NCBI GenBank assembly: GCA_036559195.1
Contig: DATBTN010000046.1
Span: 1-57,592 of the forward strand
DNA length: 57,592 nucleotides
Origin: Candidatus Baltobacteraceae bacterium
GTDB taxonomy: Bacteria > Vulcanimicrobiota > Vulcanimicrobiia > Vulcanimicrobiales > Vulcanimicrobiaceae
Direction: 5' to 3'
The notes below the pieces were generated by a model that saw only the letters and a program-made list of their open reading frames with translations, was not told the DNA's origin and searched no databases. A program made the translations under genes and the position numbers. Position 1 is the first letter of the stretch, and each line of letters starts with the position of its first letter. Below are positions 1-8,470 of this stretch, one piece after another.

Positions 1-3
1 TCG

Positions 4-1377
4 CTATGCGATGACGAGTTGTTCGTCGCCGACGCCGGCGTTGCGGACGGCTTCGTGGATCATCGCTTCGGCGATCTCCGGTACGGCCCAACGCGCCTGT
101 ACGTCGGCGGGCAGCTTGTCGATGGGATCGAAGTAGAGAAACGCCTTGCCGGGTTTGACGCTCGGCGCGGCGTAGACGGCGATTCCGTTGTGGCGATCGT
201 AGTACTCGAACGAATGGACGTCGCGCTTTCCGCCACCGCCGGGAGCGTCGCAGACGAAGGTCGGCGTGTTGAATCCGGCGGTGCTGCCGCGCACGAACTT
301 CTCGATATCGATCGCGCTCTGAACCGTGGTGCGCAGCTCCTCGACGCCCTTCACCATGTCGTGCATGTAAACGTAGTACGGATGCACGTTGACGTAGCCG
401 AGGCGCTTGACGAGCAGCGCCATGCGTTCTTTGGTATCGTTGACGCCGCGGATGAGCACGGACTGGTTGCGCGTGAAGATGCCGCGCGAAAAAAGTTCGT
501 GCATGGCCTTCTGCGTGATCCACGTGATCTCGTTGGCGCTATTGAAATGCGTGTGCAGCACGACTTCTTTGCCGAGCTTGCGCCCGCGATCGACGACGGC
601 GGTCAACGCGTCGAGCCATTCGGGATGGGTGAGGATCTTCATCGGCATTACCGCGGGCCCCTTAGTCGCGAAGCGCATGCGGCGCACGTGCGGAATGTCG
701 AGCAGCGCGTTGCCGATCAACTCGACATTTTTTGGCGGCAGCTGATACGTGTCGCCGCCGGAGATCACGATATCTTCGAGTTCGGGACGCTCGGCGATGT
801 ATTGGAACGCCTGCTGCCATTGCGCCGGCGTCTTCGCGAGCGAGATCTTGCTCACGTCTTCGGTGTCCGGGCCGATGGCGTAGCTGCGCGTGCAGAAGCG
901 GCAATACACCGGACAGACGTTGAGCGGCAGGAAGAGTGCCTTGTCGACGTAGCGGTGGACGAGCCCCGGAACCGGCGAGTCGTCTTGTTCGTGAAGCGAG
1001 TCGAGTACCAGCCGCGGGTGGTCGGGCAGCATGCGCGACTTGACCGGAATGAACTGCGTGCGGATCGGATCGTTGTACGGGTCCGTCCAATCGATCAGCG
1101 AGATTGCGTACGGTGAAACGCGCACGGCCATCGGCGCGTGTTTGAACCCGGCTTCGGCATCTTTGATAAACGCGGGGTCGGCCGCTCCCTCGATCGCGGC
1201 CAGCAGTTCTTCGGGCGTTTTCACCGAGTGTTTCTGTTGCCAGAGGTGATCGAGGAACGTTTTCTCGTCGACGTCTTTATACGCCGGCAGCGCGCGCCAG
1301 AACTCGCCTTGTTCGAGGTGCTTGTAGTCGAGCGACTCGGCGTCGACGGGCGGTTTGATGTGAACGATCTCGCTCAT
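4..1377 (-). CDS. kamA: L-lysine 2,3-aminomutase (radical SAM, PLP)
   Basis: Converts L-lysine to L-beta-lysine using S-adenosylmethionine, a [4Fe-4S] cluster and PLP; cytosolic. The 457-residue protein carries the radical SAM cluster motif CPVYCRFC (Cys155, Cys159, Cys162). Near the C terminus it has YMHDMVKG and VCDAPGGGGK; the two Asp residues occupy the positions that in clostridial enzymes bind the lysine side-chain amine, which favours lysine over glutamate as substrate. Length is typical of the family. It is the last gene of a three-gene operon (Lrp-type regulator, kdd, kamA), 20 bases after kdd, which supports lysine catabolism through 3,5-diaminohexanoate rather than only osmolyte synthesis. 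The mutase steps to 3,5-diaminohexanoate (kamD/E) and kce/kal are not in the window. Confidence 0.93.
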   Translation of the reverse strand: MSEIVHIKPPVDAESLDYKHLEQGEFWRALPAYKDVDEKTFLDHLWQQKHSVKTPEELLAAIEGAADPAFIKDAEAGFKHAPMAVRVSPYAISLIDWTDPYNDPIRTQFIPVKSRMLPDHPRLVLDSLHEQDDSPVPGLVHRYVDKALFLPLNVCPVYCRFCTRSYAIGPDTEDVSKISLAKTPAQWQQAFQYIAERPELEDIVISGGDTYQLPPKNVELIGNALLDIPHVRRMRFATKGPAVMPMKILTHPEWLDALTAVVDRGRKLGKEVVLHTHFNSANEITWITQKAMHELFSRGIFTRNQSVLIRGVNDTKERMALLVKRLGYVNVHPYYVYMHDMVKGVEELRTTVQSAIDIEKFVRGSTAGFNTPTFVCDAPGGGGKRDVHSFEYYDRHNGIAVYAAPSVKPGKAFLYFDPIDKLPADVQARWAVPEIAEAMIHEAVRNAGVGDEQLVIA

Positions 1378-1397
1378 GGTGTCCTTATCCTCGGGCG

Positions 1398-2465
1398 TTA
1401 TAAAAGTGTGGTCGCGTACTTCTTGTTGAAATACGCCAAGATGGCTGGGTGATCGCGCAGGGTTTGCAGCGCCGTATCGGCGTGGCCGCGCGCATAACCG
1501 TTGCCGACGATCATCGCCACGTCCTTACCGACGCCTTCGGCGCCGAGCGCCGCGGCCGTGAACGACGTCGACATCGAAAAGAAGTAGACGGTGCCGTCTT
1601 CTTTCGTACAGAGAATCGAACTCAACTCGGTTCCCGGCACGTTGACGCAGTTGACCACCAAGTCCGCGAGGCCGGGCGCGATCTGCGCGACGCGTTCGCT
1701 CAACGCGATGGCGTCGCGCGCGTCGATCTCGACGAACGCATCGACGAGATCCGATGCTTGAAGCATGCGGGCGGAGTCGGTCTGGGCGCTCGGCGCGACG
1801 CCGATGACTTTTCCGGTTTTTCCTACAATGCTCTTGGCCTGCGCGCAGGAGAGCATGCCCGATTTTCCGTCGGCGCCGATAATCACGACGGTCATTCCGG
1901 GCTTACACATGCGGCGAACTTGGGCGGGCGCGCCCGCAACGTCGAGCACGGCCAGGGCGACATCTTGGTCGATGTCGGCGGGCAGTTTCGCCCACAGACC
2001 GCTTTCGAAAAGAATCGCCTTGCCGCGAATCCAGATCCGGCCCGTCGCCGCATCGACGCGGCAAACCGATTCGATGTAGAGCGGCGTAAGCGTCAGCGAG
2101 ACGAGCGACGCGATACGGTCGCCCGGCTTGAGATCGATTTTCGCGCGCAGACGTTCGCCGATCTTGAGCACGCGCCCGATAAACATGCCGCCGCTCCCGG
2201 TGACGGGATTGTGCTGCTTGCCGCGATCTTTGACGTTCGCCACGACGTGCGAGCCGATGCGATCGGGGTCTCCCGCGCAAACGTCGCTGATCTGTTTGAA
2301 CGAGGCCGAGTCGATATTGAGCGTCTCGACGTCGCAGAGAATCTCGTTCTCGAACGCGATCGGCGTGTTATCGATCCGCCAAGCGTTCTGCGGCATCGCC
2401 CCTGCCGGCTCGATCACGCGATGGGTGCCTAGTGCGTGCACCTCTTTGCCGAATGCAACGCTCAT
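1398..2465 (-). CDS. kdd: L-erythro-3,5-diaminohexanoate dehydrogenase
   Basis: Oxidative deamination of 3,5-diaminohexanoate to 5-amino-3-oxohexanoate with NAD(P), a middle step of lysine fermentation. The 355-residue protein shows the characteristic N terminus (GTHRVIEPAGAMPQNAW) and a Rossmann-type segment around residues 190-215 (VVIIGADGKSGML). The start overlaps the stop of the upstream regulator gene by four bases, implying translational coupling, and kamA follows 20 bases downstream. Identification rests on family resemblance plus the adjacent kamA. A generic zinc-free dehydrogenase of the same superfamily is the only realistic alternative. Confidence 0.88.
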   Translation of the reverse strand: MSVAFGKEVHALGTHRVIEPAGAMPQNAWRIDNTPIAFENEILCDVETLNIDSASFKQISDVCAGDPDRIGSHVVANVKDRGKQHNPVTGSGGMFIGRVLKIGERLRAKIDLKPGDRIASLVSLTLTPLYIESVCRVDAATGRIWIRGKAILFESGLWAKLPADIDQDVALAVLDVAGAPAQVRRMCKPGMTVVIIGADGKSGMLSCAQAKSIVGKTGKVIGVAPSAQTDSARMLQASDLVDAFVEIDARDAIALSERVAQIAPGLADLVVNCVNVPGTELSSILCTKEDGTVYFFSMSTSFTAAALGAEGVGKDVAMIVGNGYARGHADTALQTLRDHPAILAYFNKKYATTLL

Positions 2466-2929
2466 TTAACGCTGACGCCTCCGCGCTCGAAGGGTGTGGA
2501 GAGCACGATCGTGGTTTTGGTGCGCGCCATCCCCGGCACGAGTTTGAGTTTCGAGAGCAGCAAATCCAAATGAGCGGTATCGCGGGTCGCCACTTTGAGC
2601 ACGAAGGACTCCTCGCCGGCGACGCTGTGCACTTCGCAGACTTCGGGAAGGCCGCCGAGTGCGGCGACGAAGGCATCGTACGCGCAGTCCGGCGAGGTGT
2701 AACAACTCACGAGCGCCGTCAATTCGAGCCCGAGCAGCTTGTTGTCGAGTTGCGCGGCGTAACCGCGAACGAATCCGCGGCCCTCGAGGCGTTTGACGCG
2801 GTCGTGGACGGCCGGCGGTTTGAGCCCGACGACGGCGCCGAGTTCGGCAAAGGTGGAGCGCGCGTTGCGCTGCAGCGCATCGAGTAATTGGATGTCCAGC
2901 TCGTCGAGCTCGACGCTCGCTCCTACCAT
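2462..2929 (-). CDS. Lrp/AsnC-family transcriptional regulator
   Basis: A 155-residue feast/famine regulator: N-terminal helix-turn-helix beginning at LDELDIQLLDALQRNAR, with recognition helix around KPPAVHDRVKRLEGRGFVRG, then the ligand-binding RAM domain. I chose the ATG that follows GAGGCAGCCGAAC; a TTG 30 bases upstream would add ten unconserved residues. It is the first gene of the kdd-kamA operon and probably senses lysine or a related amino acid to control it, and perhaps the divergent solute-binding-protein gene. The ligand is inferred only from context. Confidence 0.9.
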   Translation of the reverse strand: MVGASVELDELDIQLLDALQRNARSTFAELGAVVGLKPPAVHDRVKRLEGRGFVRGYAAQLDNKLLGLELTALVSCYTSPDCAYDAFVAALGGLPEVCEVHSVAGEESFVLKVATRDTAHLDLLLSKLKLVPGMARTKTTIVLSTPFERGGVSVK

Positions 2930-2965
2930 GTTCGGCTGCCTCGAGGATTTGCCGAACAAATCATC

Positions 2966-2987
2966 GGCATACTTAGTCTAACATGCC
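2966..2987. promoter_or_regulatory. near-palindrome in divergent lysine-operon promoter region
   Basis: The region between the Lrp-type gene and the divergent lipoprotein gene holds GGCAT-N2-TTAG-N-CTAA-N-ATGCC, two nested inverted arms within 22 bases and more AT-rich than its surroundings. Such a site upstream of an Lrp-type gene is a plausible autoregulatory operator. No footprint or second copy supports this. Confidence 0.35.
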
Positions 2988-3050
2988 TAATTTATTCGGC
3001 GCAACCCCTCGAGACGAAGAACGCACCGGCTTGCGGGCGAAGCGGCCGGT

Positions 3051-4661
3051 ATGAGACGTCTTGCGGCCCTGCTCGCTTCGCTCGCGCTCTTGGGCGGCTG
3101 CACGCACTCCGGGCAGAGCCTGGCTCCTCGGGCGCCCGGGTCGGTGCGTTTCGATCTGGCTGCGGACCCCTCGAACCTCAATCCGCTCTTCCTCCACCAG
3201 GATGCCAGCTCGGTCGAGCAGCAGGTCGCTCGCCTGTCGTTCGAACCCTTTATCGATCTCGACGCTCGCGGGAAACCCATTCCGGCGCTGCTGGCGGCGA
3301 TCCCGACCGCGGCCAACGGCGGAATCTCGGCCGACGGCCGAACGATCACCTATCACCTGCGCTCGACGGTGCGCTGGAGCGACGGCGTTCCGGTCACCGC
3401 CGCCGACGTGCTTTTCACGCTGCACGCGATCCTCGATCCCCACAATCCGGTACGCTCGCACGAGGGGTACGATCTGATCGATCGAGCCTTCGCGAAGAAC
3501 GCGCACACGGTCGTCTTCCATCTTAAACGCGCGTGGGCGCCGGCCGTGCAGACGTATTTTTCCTACGGCTTCTCGCCGCAATTCGTCCTGCCGTCGCACG
3601 TGTTAGCAAAGGAAGCCCCGCTCGCGCAAGCGCCGTTTAACGCGGCGCCGACCGTCGGCGACGGGCCCTTCGTTTTCGTGAGCTGGCATCGCGGCGAGTC
3701 GCTGCTCTACCGCGCGAATCCGGCGTATTGGCGCGGCGAGCCGCGCGTGAAACGGCTGGACATACGAATCATTCCCGATCCGCAGACCAATCTCGTCATG
3801 CTCGGGTCGGGAGCGCTGGATTGGAATCTGATCGCGCCCGTGCAGCGCGCGAACCTTGCGGGCAAACCCGGGCTCGCGTTTCGCACCGTGCCGACGGCCG
3901 TGGTGGCTGGGCTGGCGCTCAACACGACGCATCCGCCGCTAAACGACGTGCGCGTGCGCCGCGCGATTGCGATGTCGATCGATCGCGCCGGGATCAGCAA
4001 GAAGATCACGCTCGGCCGTTACCCGGTGACGAACATGTTAGCGCCGCAGTTCTCGTGGGCATACGATCCGAATGTCAAGGAGCCCGGTTACGACCCGCAC
4101 GCCGCCGACGCGCTCTTCGATGCGGCCGGCTGGCGGCGCGGACCCGACGGCGTGCGGCAACGCAACGGCAAGCGTTTTGCGCTCGTTTACGTGCAGTTTC
4201 CCGAATCGACGACGGGCGTGCGCGTTGCCACGACCGTTCAGCAAGAGCTGCGCGAACGCGGCGTGGATGTCGCGATCAAATCGGTCAGTAACGCGCAACT
4301 CTTTCTGCCCGAAGCGCGCGGCGGGACGCTCGCGAGCGGAAATTTCGATCTCGCCTACGTTCCGTGGACGATGGGCGCCGATCCGGACGACTCGTCGATC
4401 TTGACGTGCCGCGCACCCTCGAACTACATGCACTATTGCAACGCGACGGTCGATCGGCTCGAATCCCGCGCGCTCGCATCGACGTCGCAGCGCGAGCGCA
4501 AGCGCCTCTACGCGCAGATCGGCGCGCTTGTGGCTCGCGACGTGCCGATCGTCTATCTATTTAACGCCGATTACATCTACGCATATCGAACGGCGCTCGG
4601 CGGGTTCTCGCCGAACGCGTTTCTCCCGACGTGGAATGCGGCCGCGTGGACGATTCACTAA
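3051..4661 (+). CDS. peptide/oligopeptide ABC transporter solute-binding lipoprotein
   Basis: A 536-residue family-5 extracellular solute-binding protein (DppA/OppA type). It has a lipoprotein signal ending LLGGC (lipidated Cys17), then typical segments: LAADPSNLNPLF at the start of the mature domain, an LRSTVRWSDGVPVTAADV motif around residue 105 and a C-terminal YLFNADYIYAY stretch. It should bind peptides or a similar cationic solute in the periplasm. No permease or ATPase genes adjoin it, so it may serve a transporter encoded elsewhere. It is divergent from the lysine operon. There is no clear Shine-Dalgarno at the ATG. Confidence 0.92.
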   Translation: MRRLAALLASLALLGGCTHSGQSLAPRAPGSVRFDLAADPSNLNPLFLHQDASSVEQQVARLSFEPFIDLDARGKPIPALLAAIPTAANGGISADGRTITYHLRSTVRWSDGVPVTAADVLFTLHAILDPHNPVRSHEGYDLIDRAFAKNAHTVVFHLKRAWAPAVQTYFSYGFSPQFVLPSHVLAKEAPLAQAPFNAAPTVGDGPFVFVSWHRGESLLYRANPAYWRGEPRVKRLDIRIIPDPQTNLVMLGSGALDWNLIAPVQRANLAGKPGLAFRTVPTAVVAGLALNTTHPPLNDVRVRRAIAMSIDRAGISKKITLGRYPVTNMLAPQFSWAYDPNVKEPGYDPHAADALFDAAGWRRGPDGVRQRNGKRFALVYVQFPESTTGVRVATTVQQELRERGVDVAIKSVSNAQLFLPEARGGTLASGNFDLAYVPWTMGADPDDSSILTCRAPSNYMHYCNATVDRLESRALASTSQRERKRLYAQIGALVARDVPIVYLFNADYIYAYRTALGGFSPNAFLPTWNAAAWTIH

Positions 4662-4683
4662 ACGCTAGCGTGGGGACTCGATC

Positions 4684-5154
4684 ATGATTGCAACCGCCGG
4701 CGGCGCGATGCTGGGAAACTTGGGCCCGATACTGTTTGCAGTTGCGATCGTGGTCGCGCTGCTCAAATTGCGCCGCGCGCGCGTAGGGCGCCGGGTTGCG
4801 AGCTGGCCCTACGTGCTCTGGGGCGAGATCGTGTTTTACGCAGTCGGTCTGTATGACGTTTACGCCGGCATCTCGCACGCATTTCTCGGGATCCCGGTCG
4901 CGTTCGCGGAGCTCGGCATCGCGCTCGTGGCGCTGCTCTCGTTGTGGCGGGGGTTCGAGATGCGGCTCGCGGCGACGCTCGTCTTTGCGGTCTTCTCGCT
5001 CGGTACCGTGCTCGGCCATCCGAACCAGATCCACAATCACGCGGCCGGCGCTGCCGGTCCCGCTTGGTGGTTCGGCGACGTCGTCGTACCGCTGGTCGTG
5101 CTCGCGCTCGCGTTTCTCTCTCGCGACGCGTACGAACGCCGCGCGCCCTGGTAG
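4684..5154 (+). CDS. small integral membrane protein, DUF6790-like
   Basis: A 156-residue protein with about four hydrophobic segments (near residues 9-26, 45-65, 70-90 and 128-147) and a short His/Asn-rich loop HPNQIHNHAAG before the last one. It begins 22 bases after the solute-binding-protein gene, with a GGGGA ribosome site, so the two are probably cotranscribed. It resembles DUF6790-type membrane proteins of unknown function. No catalytic motif is apparent. It ends three bases from the convergent pntB. Confidence 0.7.
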   Translation: MIATAGGAMLGNLGPILFAVAIVVALLKLRRARVGRRVASWPYVLWGEIVFYAVGLYDVYAGISHAFLGIPVAFAELGIALVALLSLWRGFEMRLAATLVFAVFSLGTVLGHPNQIHNHAAGAAGPAWWFGDVVVPLVVLALAFLSRDAYERRAPW

Positions 5155-5157
5155 CGC

Positions 5158-6585
5158 CTAGAGCGCTTTGACCGCGGCGACGAGCCCGTCGACCGAAGCT
5201 TTTGCATCGCCGAAGAGCATCGTGCAGTTGGGCGCTTCGTACAGCGGATTTTCGATTCCCGCGAAACCCGACCGCATCGAGCGTTTGAGCACGACGACGT
5301 TCGACGCCTTGTCGACATCGAGAATCGGCATGCCGTAGATCGGCGAACTCGCGACGCTGCGCGCGGCGGGGTTGGTCACGTCGTTGGCTCCGATAACGAG
5401 CGCTACGTCGCTGCGCGGAAACTCCGGGTTAATATCGTCCATATCGTAAAGTGCGTTGTACGGCACGTTCGCCTCGGCAAGCAGGACGTTCATATGTCCC
5501 GGCATGCGCCCCGCAACGGGGTGGATCGCGTACTTCACGGCGACGCCGCGTTTTTCCAATTGATCCGCAAGCTCGCGCACGCTATGCTGCGCCTGCGCAA
5601 CGGCCATGCCGTATCCGGGCACGATCACGACTTGGTGCGCGTACGCGAGCATGACGGCGACGTCGTCGGTCGTGGTCGCGCGAACGTTCTGCACGGCTCC
5701 CGATGACGAGGCAACCTCCATGCCGCCGCCCGCTCCGAACGCGCCGAAGAGCACGTTGGTGAGCGGCCGATTCATCGCCTTGCCCATAAGCAGCGTGAGC
5801 AGCGTGCCGCTCGCGCCAACCAGCGCGCCCGCGATGATGAGCATGTTGTAGCCGAGTTCGAAGCCCGTAATCGCAACGGCGAGGCCGGTAAACGAATTGA
5901 GCAGCGAAATTACGACCGGCATGTCGGCGCCGCCGATGGGTAAGACAAAGAGCACGCCGAGTGCGAGCGCCGCGATCAACATGGCCACATAAGCGCCCGG
6001 CGGCAATAGGCCTTGCGTCGCGACGATCCAAATCCCGAGCGCGACGATCGCGAGTGCGACGAGAGCGTTGACGACTTGTTGCCCGACGTAGGTGATCGGC
6101 CGCCCCGTCATCAGCTCTTGCAGCTTGAGAAACGCGACGATCGATCCGGCCGCCGAGACCGCTCCGATAATCGCACTCAAGACGAGCGAGACGGAGATGA
6201 CCGCACCCATCGCGACCGGAACGCCGTAGGCTTGGCCGCCGCTTTGAAAGACGAAGAACTCGATGGTCGAGATCAGCGCGGCCGCGCCGCCGCCCGCGCC
6301 GTTGAAGAGGGCGACCATCTGCGGCATGGCGGTCATCTTCACGCGCAGAGCCGCGAATCCGCCGATGACGCCGCCGACGACGATACCGATCGCGATCGCC
6401 CACCAGCCGAGCGTGCCGTTGGCGATGAAGACGGCGACGAGCGCCAGCAGCATGCCGACCGCGGCGATCCGATTGCCGAAACGTGCCGTCGCGGGCGAAC
6501 TCAGATAGCGCAAACCGAGGATGAAGAGGACGATCGCCGCGAGTTCGGCGATGCGCTCGAGCGCGGTAGCTGCAGTCGCGCTCAT
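5158..6585 (-). CDS. pntB: NAD(P) transhydrogenase, beta subunit
   Basis: Membrane and NADP(H)-binding subunit of the proton-translocating transhydrogenase, which makes NADPH from NADH at the expense of the proton gradient. The 475-residue protein has about eight to nine transmembrane helices, then the soluble domain III with VIVPGYGMAVAQAQ, HPVAGRMPGHMNVLLAEA and the NADP-site stretch DDINPEFPRSDVALVIGAND. Its start overlaps the upstream pntAB stop by four bases. It is the last gene of a pntAA-pntAB-pntB set, the split arrangement known from alphaproteobacteria. Confidence 0.96.
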   Translation of the reverse strand: MSATAATALERIAELAAIVLFILGLRYLSSPATARFGNRIAAVGMLLALVAVFIANGTLGWWAIAIGIVVGGVIGGFAALRVKMTAMPQMVALFNGAGGGAAALISTIEFFVFQSGGQAYGVPVAMGAVISVSLVLSAIIGAVSAAGSIVAFLKLQELMTGRPITYVGQQVVNALVALAIVALGIWIVATQGLLPPGAYVAMLIAALALGVLFVLPIGGADMPVVISLLNSFTGLAVAITGFELGYNMLIIAGALVGASGTLLTLLMGKAMNRPLTNVLFGAFGAGGGMEVASSSGAVQNVRATTTDDVAVMLAYAHQVVIVPGYGMAVAQAQHSVRELADQLEKRGVAVKYAIHPVAGRMPGHMNVLLAEANVPYNALYDMDDINPEFPRSDVALVIGANDVTNPAARSVASSPIYGMPILDVDKASNVVVLKRSMRSGFAGIENPLYEAPNCTMLFGDAKASVDGLVAAVKAL

Positions 6586-6890
6586 TTCTTGGCCGGTTCC
6601 CGTTTGCGGAACATTTGCAGCATTCGTTCGGTCACCGCGAAGCCGCCGACGACGTTGATCGTGCCGAGTGCGACCGCAACGATTCCGAGCAGCGTGAGCG
6701 TCGCGCCGTTCAATCGGCCGGCGAAGACGTTCCCCATCGCGACGATCGCGCCCACGAGCACCACGCCGTGAATCGCATTAGTCGCCGACATCAGCGGCGT
6801 ATGCAGCGTGGTCGGAACCTTCGATATCACTTCGAAGCCGACGAAAATTGCGAGTATGAAGACCGTCAGCAGGACGAATAACTCGTTCAC
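6582..6890 (-). CDS. pntAB: NAD(P) transhydrogenase, alpha subunit part 2 (membrane)
   Basis: A 102-residue protein with three hydrophobic helices, corresponding to the membrane tail of the E. coli PntA chain. It carries the conserved segment VPTTLHTPLMSATNAIHG. In this organism it is a separate gene, 16 bases after the NAD-binding part and overlapping pntB by four bases, so the complex should be assembled from three polypeptides. Confidence 0.94.
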   Translation of the reverse strand: MNELFVLLTVFILAIFVGFEVISKVPTTLHTPLMSATNAIHGVVLVGAIVAMGNVFAGRLNGATLTLLGIVAVALGTINVVGGFAVTERMLQMFRKREPAKK

Positions 6891-6906
6891 TTCACATCCC
6901 TTATCG

Positions 6907-8040
6907 TTATGGCGCCGCGAGCGCTTCGAGAGTGGGTTGATGCACGATCGTTCCGTCGTGCACGATCGTGGTACCGCGAACGATCTCGTCGTTCATGTCG
7001 AGCGCGAGCGCGCCGTCTTTGACGAGCACGCCGAGTAGCGCGTTAACGTTGCGCGAGTAGAGCTGGCTCGCGTGATTGGGCATCGTGGCCGCGAGGTTCG
7101 TCTCGCCGATAATCGTCACTCCATTGGGCGTAACGACGGTTTGACCGGCTTGCGTGAGCGCGCAGTTTCCGCCCGCTTCGGCCGCGAGATCCACGATGAC
7201 CGAGCCCGGACTCATTGCCGCTACCGCCTCTTGCGAGATCAGAACGGGCGCGCGCCGTCCGGGGACGAGCGCCGTCGTGATCGCTACGTCGCTCGCGCCG
7301 ATCGCTTCGATCATGAAGCGCCGCTGCCGGTCTATCTGCTCGGGCGTTAGCTCTTTGGCATATCCGCCCGCACCTTCGGCGTCGGCGCCGAGATCGAACT
7401 CCAAAAACGTCGCGCCTAAACTCTGCACTTGCTCTTTGACCGCGGAGCGCACGTCGTAGCCGCTCACGACCGCGCCGAGCCGGCGCGCCGTGGCGATCGC
7501 CTGCAATCCGGCGACGCCCGCGCCGAGCACCAAAACCTTGGCGGGCCGAACGGTGCCGGCCGCCGTCGTGAGCATTGGAAAGAACTTGGGCAGGGTGGAG
7601 GCCGCGAGCAGCACGGCTTTGTACCCGGCGATGTTGCTCTGCGAGCTGAGTGCGTCCATCGCTTGCGCGCGCGTGATGCGCGGAATCGCGTCCATCGAGA
7701 GCGCGGTTACGCCGGCATCGGCGAGCTTCCGCACGTAGGGCGCGTCGCCGAGCGGGGCGAGCAAACCGAGAACGGTCGCGCCCTTGCGTAATGCGCCGAG
7801 CGCTCGATCCGACGGGCGGCCGACGGTTACGAGCAGATCGGCGTTTGAAAGCACCGCGGCCGGATCGTCTGCGATCGACGCTCCGGCTGCGGTGTAGAGG
7901 TTGTCGGGAAAGGCGGCTCGCGTGCCGGCGTCGCGTTCGAGCGCGACGGACACGCCCGATTGGACCAGTTTTGCGACGGTCTCCGGAACGAGCGCGACGC
8001 GCGCTTCATCGGCGGCCTCGCGAGCAACGACGACGTTCAT
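6907..8040 (-). CDS. pntAA: NAD(P) transhydrogenase, alpha subunit part 1 (NAD-binding)
   Basis: The 377-residue soluble domain I binds NAD(H). It shows the alanine-dehydrogenase/PntA fold: N-terminal VVAREAADEARVALVPETV, nucleotide-binding VLVLGAGVAGLQAIATARRL and the following YDVRSAVKEQVQSLGA. I used the ATG that begins MNVVVARE; the open frame extends much further upstream but that extension is Arg-rich and looks like antisense of neighbouring genes. The length matches split PntAA proteins. Confidence 0.94.
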   Translation of the reverse strand: MNVVVAREAADEARVALVPETVAKLVQSGVSVALERDAGTRAAFPDNLYTAAGASIADDPAAVLSNADLLVTVGRPSDRALGALRKGATVLGLLAPLGDAPYVRKLADAGVTALSMDAIPRITRAQAMDALSSQSNIAGYKAVLLAASTLPKFFPMLTTAAGTVRPAKVLVLGAGVAGLQAIATARRLGAVVSGYDVRSAVKEQVQSLGATFLEFDLGADAEGAGGYAKELTPEQIDRQRRFMIEAIGASDVAITTALVPGRRAPVLISQEAVAAMSPGSVIVDLAAEAGGNCALTQAGQTVVTPNGVTIIGETNLAATMPNHASQLYSRNVNALLGVLVKDGALALDMNDEIVRGTTIVHDGTIVHQPTLEALAAP

Positions 8041-8078
8041 GCGTCGAGCGTTCAGCGCGATTTGCGCGAACCCTGCGA

Positions 8079-8462
8079 CTATCGTCTGAGCGTTGCGAGC
8101 AAGAGTGCGAGTATGACGGCGAACGCGATCGCACCGCCGATATGCGTGACGTGCGCTCGATGGATGCCGCCGCCGCCGACGAACGCGATGGTAAAATCGG
8201 CGAGCGAAAGCGCCAGTCCCGCCGCGATAACCACCGCGAGCGCGAGCGGGTCGTGAAGGTATGCGACGGCGATGAGGATCGCACCCAAGACCACATCGCG
8301 CGCGCCCGTCGCTCGCACGAAGTTCAAGCCGTTCGGCTCTTCGACCGGCAGCCCGTAGCTCTGTGCGAGCCCGTGCGGTCGCGCGAGCGCTCCGGCGCCG
8401 ACTGCGAGCAACGCGATACCCGCAAGATAGGCGAGCAAGATCGGCAGCGAGCCCGTCAACAC
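8079..8462 (-). CDS. small membrane protein, DUF4267-like
   Basis: About 127 residues, four hydrophobic segments, with the pattern ARPHGLAQSYGLP then FVRATGARDVVLG that recalls DUF4267 membrane proteins. No ATG is available near the N terminus. The start is taken as GTG, with a TTG one codon later as the alternative, nine bases after the upstream hydrolase gene ends. It lies inside the operon leading into pntAA. Function unknown. Confidence 0.65.
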   Translation of the reverse strand: MLTGSLPILLAYLAGIALLAVGAGALARPHGLAQSYGLPVEEPNGLNFVRATGARDVVLGAILIAVAYLHDPLALAVVIAAGLALSLADFTIAFVGGGGIHRAHVTHIGGAIAFAVILALLLATLRR

Positions 8463-8470
8463 GTATGCGC

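Noticed and set aside
19-1116. 365-codon plus-strand frame over kamA
   Set aside because: Antisense shadow of a clear radical SAM gene.
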